Positions 1 to 7,662 of a stretch of DNA of 64,000 bases are shown here, piece after piece. The notes beneath the pieces are model-generated. The model saw nothing but the letters and a program-made list of their open reading frames with translations, did no database searches and was not told the DNA's origin. This DNA is from Oscillospiraceae bacterium (GTDB lineage: Bacteria; Bacillota; Clostridia; Oscillospirales; Oscillospiraceae), in the NCBI GenBank assembly GCA_017403885.1, contig JAFRDM010000032.1, positions 1 to 64,000 of the forward strand, written 5' to 3'. Numbering within the stretch: position 1 is the stretch's first letter; each line of letters begins with the position of its first letter. The translations under genes were made by a program, and so were the position numbers.

Positions 1-56
1 AGAGCACCGGATTGTGGTTCCGGGTGTCGTGGGTTCGAGCCCCATATCCCACCCCA
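1..56 (+). tRNA. tRNA-His (GTG), 5' end outside window
   Basis: The window opens inside a tRNA gene. The anticodon loop reads TTGTGGT with anticodon GTG, followed by a T-arm and the acceptor strand ATCCCAC. The discriminator base is C and CCA is encoded. A C discriminator is the known hallmark of tRNA-His. The acceptor 5' strand and D-arm lie before position 1. Confidence 0.9.
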
Positions 57-60
57 CCGA

Positions 61-96
61 AAAGAGGCCCGCGGCCGCAGGCCGTGAGGCCTCTTT
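61..96 (+). terminator. Intrinsic terminator after tRNA-His
   Basis: The arms AAAGAGGCC and GGCCTCTTT are complementary, with a GC-rich inner stem, and the hairpin ends in a short T run. It separates tRNA-His from tRNA-Gln. Confidence 0.6.
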
Positions 97-107
97 CCAT
101 TGAATCT

Positions 108-181
108 TGGGATGTAGTGTAATGGTAACACACCGGACTTTGACTCCGATATAGTGGGTTCGAGTCCCGCCATCCCAGCCA
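108..181 (+). tRNA. tRNA-Gln (TTG)
   Basis: Full cloverleaf of 74 nt with encoded CCA. Acceptor strands TGGGATG and CATCCCA pair fully, the discriminator is G, and the anticodon loop CTTTGAC gives anticodon TTG (Gln). The T-loop reads TTCGAGT. Confidence 0.95.
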
Positions 182-220
182 ATACGTCAGAGCAGCGCCG
201 CGCGAGGCTCTGGCGCCCGC

Positions 221-296
221 GCCCCAGTAGCTCAGTAGGCAGAGCACCTGCCTTTTAAGCAGGGTGTCCGGGGTTCGAATCCCCGCTGGAGCACCA
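221..296 (+). tRNA. tRNA-Lys (TTT)
   Basis: Full cloverleaf of 76 nt with encoded CCA; the anticodon loop CTTTTAA gives anticodon TTT (Lys). The acceptor strands are GCCCCAG and CTGGAGC, which leaves a C3-A70 mismatch in the stem. The 3' part of this gene is repeated exactly at 428-457, so the mismatch may record replacement of the 3' end by recombination at a tRNA attachment site. Identity is secure; that history is inference. Confidence 0.93.
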
Positions 297-298
297 AA
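269..298 (+). repeat. Direct repeat of tRNA-Lys 3' end, copy 1
   Basis: This 30-bp stretch (T-arm, acceptor strand, CCA and two following A) is identical to 428-457. Copy 1 is inside the intact tRNA-Lys. Confidence 0.85.
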
Positions 299-300
299 AG

Positions 301-331
301 AAAAGCAGACCGCCTTGCGCGGTCTGTTTTT
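301..331 (+). terminator. Terminator after tRNA-Lys
   Basis: A hairpin with arms GCAGACCGC and GCGGTCTGT, preceded by an A run and followed by TTTTTC, directly follows the CCA end of tRNA-Lys. Confidence 0.75.
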
Positions 332-354
332 CTTTTCGCGGTTCTGCCCGTTCG

Positions 355-457
355 AACCCCGGACACCAAAACGCGGAGCGTTTTTTGAGAGAAGCGGATA
401 AATGTGATCGCGGCATCGCCGCGGTCACGGGGTTCGAATCCCCGCTGGAGCACCAAA
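355..457 (+). repeat. tRNA-fragment repeat unit A, with tRNA-Lys 3' end copy 2
   Basis: The unit begins AACCCCGGACACCAAA, continues with GCGGAGCGTTTTTTGAG and GAAGCGGATA, forms a hairpin CGCGGC-atc-GCCGCG, and ends in a complete tRNA T-arm plus acceptor 3' strand and CCA (428-455). There is no matching tRNA 5' half. A degenerate second copy lies about 157 bp downstream. It reads as remnants of tRNA-targeted integration or duplication rather than a working tRNA gene. Confidence 0.7.
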
Positions 458-493
458 GAAGCAGCTACCCCATCCGGGGCAGCTGCTTCTTTC
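458..493 (+). terminator. Terminator after tRNA-Lys remnant
   Basis: Arms GAAGCAGCT and AGCTGCTTC with inner CCCC/GGGG pairing, then a T-rich tail. It follows the tRNA-Lys 3' remnant just as 301-331 follows the intact gene, which supports duplication of a tRNA 3' end region. Confidence 0.65.
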
Positions 494-511
494 ATTCTTT
501 CGTGATTCAAG

Positions 512-603
512 AACCCCGGACGCCAAACGCGGAGCGTTTTTTGAGCGAAGCGGATACAGGATGCGCGGCGCATGCCGCGCTCACGGGGTTCGAATCCCCG
601 CGC
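512..603 (+). repeat. tRNA-fragment repeat unit B
   Basis: Degenerate copy of 355-457. It shares AACCCCGGAC, the GCGGAGCGTTTTTTGAG block, GAAGCGGATA, a hairpin before the T-arm (GCGCGGC/GCCGCGC) and TCACGGGGTTCGAATCCCCG. It lacks the acceptor strand and CCA present in unit A. Confidence 0.65.
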
Positions 604-737
604 CGTTTATGGTGATCCGTTCAACTCCCTGCCCAGGAAAAAACACTCTTTCTCCTTCGGACCTTTTCTGTTATAATCATCCCGGCGCCGGACAAACCGT
701 TCATTCGGCCGGCAAAAAAGTACGGGGTGGTAAAAAG

Positions 738-1028
738 ATGAAGCATTATATCATTGTAAAATTTGTGGACGGGACAGATTTCCACGCGCTCGAAAAGCCG
801 GTAAGGCACATTTTCGAGCAGACGCTTTTCATACCGGGCATCCGCGGGATCGACGTCAGGCTGTCCAATTCCGACAGAGCGAACCGCTATGACATGATGA
901 TCGTCATGGACATGCGGAAGGACGCTCTGCCCGCTTACGACGTCTCCGAGCCGCATCTGCGCTGGAAGAGCGAATACGGCAGCCTGATCGCCAATAAAGC
1001 GATCTTTGACTGCGGCGACGAGGACTGA
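738..1028 (+). CDS. Dabb (stress-responsive alpha/beta barrel) family protein
   Basis: A 96-residue protein starting MKHYIIVKFVDGTD. The N-terminal hydrophobic strand with a charged pattern and the single small domain fit the dimeric ferredoxin-like Dabb fold; the residues spell no catalytic signature. The start follows GGGGTGG at a suitable distance, and TATAAT at 672-677 may be its -10 box. It is monocistronic between the tRNA repeats and a convergent metallopeptidase gene. Function in this family is mostly unknown, so the call is structural only. Confidence 0.65.
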   Translation: MKHYIIVKFVDGTDFHALEKPVRHIFEQTLFIPGIRGIDVRLSNSDRANRYDMMIVMDMRKDALPAYDVSEPHLRWKSEYGSLIANKAIFDCGDED

Positions 1029-1138
1029 CGATCCCACCCGCAGATCGAAAGCGCCGCTCCGTCCCGCGCCGTCGCTTTCCTGTGTCTGCCGGTTCAACTT
1101 CAGTTTCTTTGTCCGGCACGATACGCTGATGCGCTTTT

Positions 1139-1519
1139 TCAGTTTGGATGCTGAGACAGATAGGCCTGCTTTTCCCGTTCGTCCTCCGCTTCGAGAGAGG
1201 AGGAATTGTGTACGCCGCCCAGATACTCCAGATGGTGCCGGAACTCATGGCGCAGGATGCCGCGCAGAAGCCGGCGGGCCTCCGCCGCGTCCGCCTGCGG
1301 ATAGACCCGGTCAAACGAGCCCTTGAACATGGTGATCTGCCGGATGCCGGGGCTGACCTGGTATTGCCCCAGAGTATAAAGATCGTCTCCGCGGGCATAG
1401 TCCGGGATCACCAGCGCCTCCGACACGGTCACGCCGCCGGAGAGCTCCCGGAAAAACTCGGGCGGCAGCTCGTCGAGCAGCTCCGAAACGATATCCCTGT
1501 ATTCCCCGATGCTGATCAT
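1139..1519 (-). CDS. Zincin-like metallopeptidase family protein
   Basis: A 126-residue protein with HEFRHHLEYLGG near residue 90, an HExxH zinc-binding motif, which fits the small 'metallopeptidase family' zincin-like proteins of Firmicutes and Actinobacteria. There is no signal peptide, so it is cytoplasmic. The ATG at 1519 is preceded by GGAGG on the minus strand; a longer in-frame extension upstream is rich in lysine and arginine and lacks a good ribosome site. The substrate is unknown. Confidence 0.72.
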   Translation of the reverse strand: MISIGEYRDIVSELLDELPPEFFRELSGGVTVSEALVIPDYARGDDLYTLGQYQVSPGIRQITMFKGSFDRVYPQADAAEARRLLRGILRHEFRHHLEYLGGVHNSSSLEAEDEREKQAYLSQHPN

Positions 1520-1759
1520 ATGCCGTCCTCCGCGCCGTTTTTTCTTTTTGTATTGTATCACGCGGGAAACGGTGACCGCAATCCGTTTTGAACTCTTTTG
1601 TTCCACGCTTTTGGGGAATAGCACTTGCTTTCCGTCGAATAATCTGTTATTTTTTTATTCAAGGGAGCGGCATTCTCCCTCAAACATGCTGAAAAGCAGC
1701 TGATGACTTCCGCAAAACAAGCAGAGGCATCAGTTTTATTTTAACAGGAGGAATGGCCT

Positions 1760-2452
1760 ATGAATTACACCGCGGAAGTCACCCATATGTGTCCTGTCGC
1801 CAAGGGCGCATACCACGGCCCCGCCCCGATCCCCGAAGAAGGGAAATGGGTGCAGGCCAAGCAGATCGGAGACATCTCCGGCTTCACCCACGGCGTGGGC
1901 TGGTGCGCTCCCCAGCAGGGCGCCTGCAAGCTGACGCTCAACGTCAAGGACGGCATCATCGAGGAGGCGCTGGTCGAGACGCTCGGCTGCTCCGGCATGA
2001 CCCACTCCGCGGCCATGGCCTCTGAGATCCTGATCGGCAAGACGCTGCTCGAGGCGCTGAACACCGACCTTGTCTGCGACGCGATCAACACCGCCATGCG
2101 CGAACTGTTCCTGCAGATCGTCTACGGCCGCACCCAGAGCGCCTTCTCCGAGGGAGGACTGCTCGTCGGCGCCTCGCTGGAGGATCTGGGCAAGGGCCTG
2201 CGCTCACAGATCGGCACCATGTTCGCCACGAAGGAAAAGGGCCCGCGTTATCTGGAGATGACCGAGGGCTACTGCTCCCGCATGGCGCTCAACGCCGAGG
2301 GCGAGATCATCGGCTACGAGTTTGTCAGTCTCGGCAAAATGATGGACTTTATCAAGGGCGGCATGGACGCGAACGAAGCGCTCAAGAGGGCCACCGGCCA
2401 CTACGGCCAGTGGGACGCGGCCGTAAAGTACATCGATCCCCGCGAGGAATAA
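1760..2452 (+). CDS. NifU-like iron-sulfur cluster scaffold-related protein
   Basis: A 230-residue protein with conserved cysteines in MCPVAKG (near residue 10), GWCAPQQGAC (about 53-62) and ETLGCSGMTHS (about 84-94). The last resembles the LxCxG context of NifU/IscU scaffolds. AGGAGG at 1746-1751 sits 8 nt before the ATG at 1760 and rules out the out-of-frame ATG at 1753. It is followed 14 nt later by the GGGtGRT gene, a gene pair known from anaerobic Clostridia. The biochemical role of the pair is not established as far as I know, so the scaffold label is by family resemblance. Confidence 0.75.
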   Translation: MNYTAEVTHMCPVAKGAYHGPAPIPEEGKWVQAKQIGDISGFTHGVGWCAPQQGACKLTLNVKDGIIEEALVETLGCSGMTHSAAMASEILIGKTLLEALNTDLVCDAINTAMRELFLQIVYGRTQSAFSEGGLLVGASLEDLGKGLRSQIGTMFATKEKGPRYLEMTEGYCSRMALNAEGEIIGYEFVSLGKMMDFIKGGMDANEALKRATGHYGQWDAAVKYIDPREE

Positions 2453-2466
2453 GGGAGGAGCAGACG

Positions 2467-3465
2467 ATGGCATTATTTGAAAACTACGACCGCCGTATCG
2501 GCAAGATCAACGGCGTACTGGCTCAGTACGGCATCGCCTCCGTGGAGGAGGCCCGCGAGATCTGCAAGGCCGCCGGCTTTGATCCCTATGAGATCGCCAA
2601 AAGCATCCAGCCCATCTGCTTTGAGAACGTCTGCTGGGCCTACTGCGTCGGCGCGGCCATCGCGCTGAAGGCCGGTGCCAGGAACGCCGAGGAGGCCGCC
2701 CGCTATATCGGCGTCGGCCTGCAGAGCTTCTGTATCGACGGCTCCGTGGCGGAAAGCCGCAAGGTCGGCATCGGCCACGGCAATCTGGCCGCGATGCTCC
2801 TCAGCGACGAGACCAAGTGCTTCGCCTTTCTCGCCGGACACGAGTCCTTCGCCGCCGCCGAGGGCGCGATCGGCATCGTGCGCAACGCCAACAAGGTCCG
2901 CAGGCAGCCTCTTCGCGTCATCCTCAACGGTCTGGGCAAGGACGCGGCGCAGATCATCTCCCGCATCAACGGCTTCACCTATGTGCAGACCCAGTTCGAT
3001 TACTTCTCCGGCGAGCTGAAGATCGTCCGTGAGATCCCCTATTCCACCGGCGAGCGCGCCAACGTGCGCTGCTACGGCGCGGACGACGTACGCGAGGGCG
3101 TGGCCATCATGCACGCCGAGGGCGTAGACGTCTCCATCACCGGCAATTCTACCAACCCCACCCGCTTCCAGCACCCGGTCGCCGGCACCTACAAGAAAGA
3201 GTGTGTGGAGCAGGGCAAGAAGTATTTCTCCGTTGCCTCCGGCGGCGGCACGGGCCGCACGCTGCATCCCGACAACATGGCCGCCGGCCCCGCCTCCTAC
3301 GGCATGACCGACACCATGGGCCGCATGCACTCCGACGCCCAGTTTGCCGGCTCGTCCTCCGTCCCCGCTCACGTGGAGATGATGGGCTTCCTCGGCATGG
3401 GCAACAACCCCATGGTCGGCGCGACCGTGGCCGTGGCCGTGGCCGTTCAGAACAGCCTTGCCTGA
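2467..3465 (+). CDS. GGGtGRT family protein
   Basis: A 332-residue protein that carries the family-naming motif GGGTGRT (residues about 259-265, within ASGGGTGRTLHPDN) and a glycine-rich C-terminus with MGFLGMGNNPMVGAT. The start ATG at 2467 follows GGGAGGAG. It shares a transcript with the NifU-like gene upstream and ends at a strong terminator. It has no signal peptide or convincing membrane segment, so it is likely cytoplasmic. The family is named for its motif and has no settled function that I can state; pairing with a scaffold-like protein suggests a cofactor or redox role. Confidence 0.85.
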   Translation: MALFENYDRRIGKINGVLAQYGIASVEEAREICKAAGFDPYEIAKSIQPICFENVCWAYCVGAAIALKAGARNAEEAARYIGVGLQSFCIDGSVAESRKVGIGHGNLAAMLLSDETKCFAFLAGHESFAAAEGAIGIVRNANKVRRQPLRVILNGLGKDAAQIISRINGFTYVQTQFDYFSGELKIVREIPYSTGERANVRCYGADDVREGVAIMHAEGVDVSITGNSTNPTRFQHPVAGTYKKECVEQGKKYFSVASGGGTGRTLHPDNMAAGPASYGMTDTMGRMHSDAQFAGSSSVPAHVEMMGFLGMGNNPMVGATVAVAVAVQNSLA

Positions 3466-3515
3466 GACCCGCGCCGTCTCTCTGTCATCATCAAAACAGA
3501 CGATCATACAGCGAA

Positions 3516-3548
3516 ACAGTCACCCCTCGCCGGGGTGACTGTTTTTTT
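3516..3548 (+). terminator. Terminator of the NifU-like/GGGtGRT operon
   Basis: Arms ACAGTCACCCC and GGGGTGACTGT with a 5-nt loop, followed by seven T residues. Confidence 0.9.
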
Positions 3549-3614
3549 CTCCCCCCTTTCGCTCTCGTCACGGACAACATGAAAGCTTTTTCCCCCTCTT
3601 TGACAGAAAAAGGA

Positions 3615-3653
3615 TTGACGAAACGCGAGTATAGCAGTATAACTGTATACAAC
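3615..3653 (+). promoter_or_regulatory. Promoter and putative GntR (FCD) operator of the citrate operon
   Basis: TTGACG (3615-3620) and TATAAC (3638-3643) are spaced by 17 bp. Immediately downstream lies ACTGTATACAAC (3642-3653), whose GTATAC core fits the short palindromes bound by FadR/FCD-type GntR regulators. Upstream GTATAGCAG partly mirrors it. The operon encodes such a regulator at 5082-5732, which makes autoregulation likely. Confidence 0.6.
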
Positions 3654-3683
3654 CACACAATCGAAGCAAACGGAGGTCTCACC

Positions 3684-5063
3684 ATGCTGGAGCTATCTCC
3701 CAAGACCAATCTGCTGGAGGAGAACGATTACCGCTACTCTCTTCAGGATGTGAAGGAGCCGGTTCTGTACCGGAACGTCTATCAATACGACGAGGTGCCC
3801 AAGGTGGCGTTCAACCACCGGCGCGTCCCCATGAATATGCCGGAGGATATCTGGATCACAGACACCTCCTTCCGCGACGGGCAGCAATCGATCAATCCCT
3901 ACACGCCGGATCAGATCGTCGACCTGTTCAAGCTGCTCTCGCGTCTCGGCGGCCCTTACGGGATCATCCGCCAGACGGAGTTCTTCATTTACAGTCCCCG
4001 CGACCGTGAGGCGATCCGCCGCTGTCAGGATCTGGGCCTGCGCTTTCCGGAGATCACGACCTGGATCCGCGCCAGCCGCGAGGATTTCCGCGCAGTCCGG
4101 GAGCTCGGCGTGCGTGAGACCGGCATTCTGGTCTCCTGCAGCGACTATCATATCTTCAAGAAGCTCAAGATGACCCGCCGCGAGGCCATGGAGCACTATC
4201 TGGCCACCGTGAAGGACGCCTTTGAGGCGGACGTCATGCCCCGCTGCCATCTCGAGGACGTTACGCGGGCCGACTTTTACGGCTTCGTGGTGCCCTTCGT
4301 CAACGAGCTGATGCGTCTGTCCGAGGAGGCGGGGATCCCGGTTCGGATCCGCGCCTGCGACACAATGGGATACGGCGTGCCGTACACCGAGGTGGCCCTG
4401 CCGCGGAGCGTCCCCGGCATCATCTACGGTCTGCAGCACTACTCCGGCGTCCGCAGCGAAAACCTGGAGTGGCACGGGCACAACGACTTTTACAAGGCGG
4501 TGTCCAATGCGGCGACAGCTTGGCTTTACGGTGCCAGCGGCGTGAATTGTACCATGCTGGGGATCGGCGAGCGCACGGGCAACGTCCCGCTGGAGGCCAT
4601 GGTCTTCGAGTATGCCTCCCTGCGCGGCTCGCTAGACGGGATGGACCCGACTGCCATCACGGAGATCGGCGAGTACTACCGGAACGTTATCGGCTATGAG
4701 ATCCCGCCGATGACGCCCTTCGTGGGGCGCAACTTCAACGTGACCCGCGCCGGAATCCACGCCGACGGACTGCTGAAGGATGAGGAGATCTACAACATCT
4801 TCAACACGGACAAGCTCCTCAACCGTCCGGCAACGGTCGCGGTGGGAAAGACCTCCGGGCTGGCGGGGATCGCCTACTGGATCAACCGGAACTATCATCT
4901 CAGCGGTGAGAACGAGCTCACCAAGCACGATCCGCTGGTCGCCGCGCTCAAGGACTGGGTCGACCGTCAGTATGAGGACGGCCGCACCACCTCTCTCGGG
5001 ACGGAGGAGCTGGAGACCAGGATACGGGAGCTCGCGGGAGACCGCTTCCCGGCGAAACACTGA
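3684..5063 (+). CDS. Isopropylmalate/homocitrate synthase-family enzyme, likely Re-type citrate synthase
   Basis: A 459-residue DRE-TIM metallolyase. DTSFRDGQQ lies at residues 60-68, RACDTMGYG at 223-231 and the metal-binding HGHND at 264-268. The protein lacks the C-terminal LeuA dimer regulatory domain of true 2-isopropylmalate synthases. It heads an operon with aconitase and isocitrate dehydrogenase, and no leucine genes are nearby. In Clostridium kluyveri and related anaerobes, members of this family act as Re-citrate synthase (acetyl-CoA plus oxaloacetate to citrate). The ATG at 3684 follows CGGAGG. Family is certain; the citrate reaction is inferred from context and overall resemblance. 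Confidence 0.78.
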   Translation: MLELSPKTNLLEENDYRYSLQDVKEPVLYRNVYQYDEVPKVAFNHRRVPMNMPEDIWITDTSFRDGQQSINPYTPDQIVDLFKLLSRLGGPYGIIRQTEFFIYSPRDREAIRRCQDLGLRFPEITTWIRASREDFRAVRELGVRETGILVSCSDYHIFKKLKMTRREAMEHYLATVKDAFEADVMPRCHLEDVTRADFYGFVVPFVNELMRLSEEAGIPVRIRACDTMGYGVPYTEVALPRSVPGIIYGLQHYSGVRSENLEWHGHNDFYKAVSNAATAWLYGASGVNCTMLGIGERTGNVPLEAMVFEYASLRGSLDGMDPTAITEIGEYYRNVIGYEIPPMTPFVGRNFNVTRAGIHADGLLKDEEIYNIFNTDKLLNRPATVAVGKTSGLAGIAYWINRNYHLSGENELTKHDPLVAALKDWVDRQYEDGRTTSLGTEELETRIRELAGDRFPAKH

Positions 5064-5081
5064 ACAGGAGGATCGCAGAGA

Positions 5082-5732
5082 ATGGAACACAGGAACATTT
5101 CCATCGCGGATCAGGTTTTCGAGCAGCTCGAGCGGGAGATCCTGGCGGGCAAGTACCCGCGCGGCGAGCTTCTCAGCGAGCAGCGTCTTTCCGCGGAGCT
5201 TGGCGTCAGCCGCACGCCCGTGCGCGAGGCGATCCGTCGTCTGGAGCAGGAAAACATCCTCGAGGACACCAGCCGCGGCGTGGTCGTGGTGGGCATCACG
5301 CGCGAGGACATGCTGGACATGTTTGAGATCCGCCTCCATCTGGAGGGCCTTGCGGCGCGCCGCGCCGCTGAGCGCATTTCGGACGAGCAGCTTCGCCGGA
5401 TGCGGGACGCGCTGGATCTGCAGCACATCCACCTTGAGCGTCAGCGCAGCGACAGCTCCGACCAGATCAAGAACCTCGATTCGCTCTTTCACGAGCTTCT
5501 CTACGCCTCTTGCGGCAGCAAGGTCTATTTTGACGTGCTCAACCGCCTTCACAAGAAGATCGCCAAATACCGTATCGCCTCCGTGCGCAAGCGCAGCCGC
5601 GCCGAGGAATCCATCCGCGAGCACGAGGCGATCTACGAGGCGCTCGCCGCGCACGATCCGGAGCGCACGCAGCAGGCAGTCCTGTCCCACACCGAGCGCG
5701 CCAGAGCCAGCATGGCGGAAATGGAGCTTTGA
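5082..5732 (+). CDS. GntR-family regulator with FCD effector domain
   Basis: A 216-residue protein with an N-terminal winged helix (about 8-75, including LGVSRTPVREAIRRLEQEN) and an all-helical C-terminal FCD-like domain (about 80-210). It lies inside the citrate operon, 18 nt after the synthase gene and 1 nt before aconitase, so it is probably a local regulator sensing a carboxylate such as citrate. The likely binding site is the GTATAC palindrome at the operon promoter. SD AGGAGG precedes the ATG at 5082. The ligand is not evident from sequence. Confidence 0.88.
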   Translation: MEHRNISIADQVFEQLEREILAGKYPRGELLSEQRLSAELGVSRTPVREAIRRLEQENILEDTSRGVVVVGITREDMLDMFEIRLHLEGLAARRAAERISDEQLRRMRDALDLQHIHLERQRSDSSDQIKNLDSLFHELLYASCGSKVYFDVLNRLHKKIAKYRIASVRKRSRAEESIREHEAIYEALAAHDPERTQQAVLSHTERARASMAEMEL

Positions 5733-5733
5733 T

Positions 5734-7662
5734 ATGGGGCGCAGTCTGACAGAAAAGATCCTCGCGGCGCATCTGCTTTCCGGCAGCATGGTCCCCGGAG
5801 AGGAGCTGGCGCTGCACATCGACCAGACTCTGACGCAGGACGCCACGGGTACGATGGCCTATCTGGAATTCGAGGCCATCGGCGTAGATCGGGTGCGTAC
5901 CGAGCGCTCGGTCGCCTATGTGGACCACAATACGCTCCAGTCCGGCTTTGAAAACGCGGACGACCACCGCTATCTCCAGTCGGTGACGAAGAAATACGGG
6001 ATATGGTTCTCCCGCCCCGGAAACGGGATCTGCCATCAGGTGCATCTCGAGCGCTTCGGCATTCCCGGCAAAACGCTGATCGGTTCTGACAGCCACACGC
6101 CCACGGCGGGCGGACTGGGCATGCTGGCCTTCGGGGCCGGCGGGTTGGACGTCGCGGTGGCCATGGGCGGAGGCGCCTATTACATCGCCATGCCGCGCGT
6201 GCTCAAGGTCGAGCTCAAAGGCCGCCTGCGGCCCTTCGTCACAGCCAAGGATCTGAGCCTGGAGATCCTTCGCATCCTCAGCGTGAAGGGCGGCGTGGGC
6301 CGCGTCATCGAATGGGGCGGCGAGGGCGTGAAATCTCTTTCGGTCCCCGAACGGGCGACCGTGACCAACATGGGCGCCGAGCTGGGCGCGACCAGTTCGA
6401 TCTTTCCCTCCGACAGGCAAACCCGCGCTTTTCTGAAGGCGCAGGGACGGGAAGCGGACTTTGTTCCGCTCTCGGCCGACCCCGACGCGGAATATGAAAG
6501 GATCGTCACCATTGATCTGGACGCGCTGGAGCCGCTGATCGCCTGCCCGCACATGCCCGATCGGGTGGTTCCCGTGAGCAGTCTCAAGGGCGTGAAGGTC
6601 GATCAGGTCTGTCTCGGCTCCTGCACCAATTCCTCGCTGTACGACATGCGCAAGGCCGCGGCCATGCTCAGGGGACGTACGATCGCGCCGTCGGTGAGCA
6701 TGTCGGTTTCGCCCGGCTCGCGTCAGGTGCTCACCATGCTCGCCGACAGCGGAGATCTGAGCGATATCCTCTCCTCCGGCGCGCGCCTGCTGGAATGCGC
6801 CTGCGGCCCCTGCATCGGGATGGGCTTCTCGCCCAATTCCGGCGGCGTCAGTCTGCGAACCTTCAACCGCAACTTTGAAGGCCGCAGCGGGACGCGTGAC
6901 GCGAGAGTCTATCTCGTGTCGCCGGAGACGGCTGTCGCCTCGGCCCTCACGGGCGAGATCACCGATCCCCGGACGCTCGGCATCGCATCGCTTTCCGTAA
7001 GTCTCCCCGAGAGCTTTCGGATCGACGACAGCGGCGTGCTGCCGCCCGCCGCAGCGGAGGAAGCGGAGCGTGTGGAGGTGCTGCGCGGCCCGAACATCCG
7101 CCCCGTGCCGATCGGCCGGCCCGTGGAGGACAGCATCAGCGCCGAGCTTACGCTGAAGTTGGGCGACAACATCACCACAGACCATATCATGCCGGCCGGA
7201 GCAAAGATCCTGCCCTATCGCTCCAACGTCCCAAAGATCTCCGAATTCTGTTTCTCCGCCGTAGACCCTCGCTTCCCCGAGCGTGCGAAGGCCGCGGGGC
7301 AGAGCATTCTCGTCGGGGGCGCAAACTACGGGCAGGGCTCCTCCCGCGAGCACGCCGCGCTGGCGCCGCTGTACCTGGGCGTGCGCGCGGTGATCGCAAA
7401 GAGCTTCGCCCGCATTCACGCGGCCAACCTCATCAACGCCGGGATCCTGCCGCTCTGTTTTGCGGATCCGGCGGACTATGAGCGGCTGCGGCAGGGCGAG
7501 AGGCTGCGCCTGTACGATATCCACGCGGGCATGGAGAGCGGTACGATCATGTTGGAGGCAGACGGAGAGAAGATCCCCCTTCTCTGCTCCTTCAGCGAAC
7601 GGCAGAGAGCCATCCTCCTCGCGGGCGGTCTGCTGAACTATACTAGGGAGGCGAGCCAATGA
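5734..7662 (+). CDS. Aconitate hydratase
   Basis: A 642-residue [4Fe-4S] aconitase of the shorter two-part type. QDATGT lies near residue 31 and the DSHTPTAGGLGMLAFGAGG block follows. Cluster cysteines are in CLGSCTNSS (about 292-300) and CGPC (about 357-360). The C-terminal swivel domain has NYGQGSSREHAA. It interconverts citrate and isocitrate in the cytoplasm. The ATG at 5734 lies 1 nt after the regulator stop. Its stop overlaps the next start as ATGA, so the two enzymes are translationally coupled. Isopropylmalate isomerase is less likely because both domains are in one chain and the neighbours are citrate-path genes. Confidence 0.92.
   Translation: MGRSLTEKILAAHLLSGSMVPGEELALHIDQTLTQDATGTMAYLEFEAIGVDRVRTERSVAYVDHNTLQSGFENADDHRYLQSVTKKYGIWFSRPGNGICHQVHLERFGIPGKTLIGSDSHTPTAGGLGMLAFGAGGLDVAVAMGGGAYYIAMPRVLKVELKGRLRPFVTAKDLSLEILRILSVKGGVGRVIEWGGEGVKSLSVPERATVTNMGAELGATSSIFPSDRQTRAFLKAQGREADFVPLSADPDAEYERIVTIDLDALEPLIACPHMPDRVVPVSSLKGVKVDQVCLGSCTNSSLYDMRKAAAMLRGRTIAPSVSMSVSPGSRQVLTMLADSGDLSDILSSGARLLECACGPCIGMGFSPNSGGVSLRTFNRNFEGRSGTRDARVYLVSPETAVASALTGEITDPRTLGIASLSVSLPESFRIDDSGVLPPAAAEEAERVEVLRGPNIRPVPIGRPVEDSISAELTLKLGDNITTDHIMPAGAKILPYRSNVPKISEFCFSAVDPRFPERAKAAGQSILVGGANYGQGSSREHAALAPLYLGVRAVIAKSFARIHAANLINAGILPLCFADPADYERLRQGERLRLYDIHAGMESGTIMLEADGEKIPLLCSFSERQRAILLAGGLLNYTREASQ

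Noticed and set aside
232..573. 113-residue minus-strand frame across the tRNA-Lys repeat region
   Set aside because: It reads the complement of tRNA-Lys and its 3'-end repeats; the protein merely shows repeats of LQRGFEPR from the T-arm.
5539..7659. 706-residue minus-strand open frame
   Set aside because: It is antisense to aconitase, lacks domain motifs and arises from high GC with few stops; the plus strand holds clear catalytic motifs.
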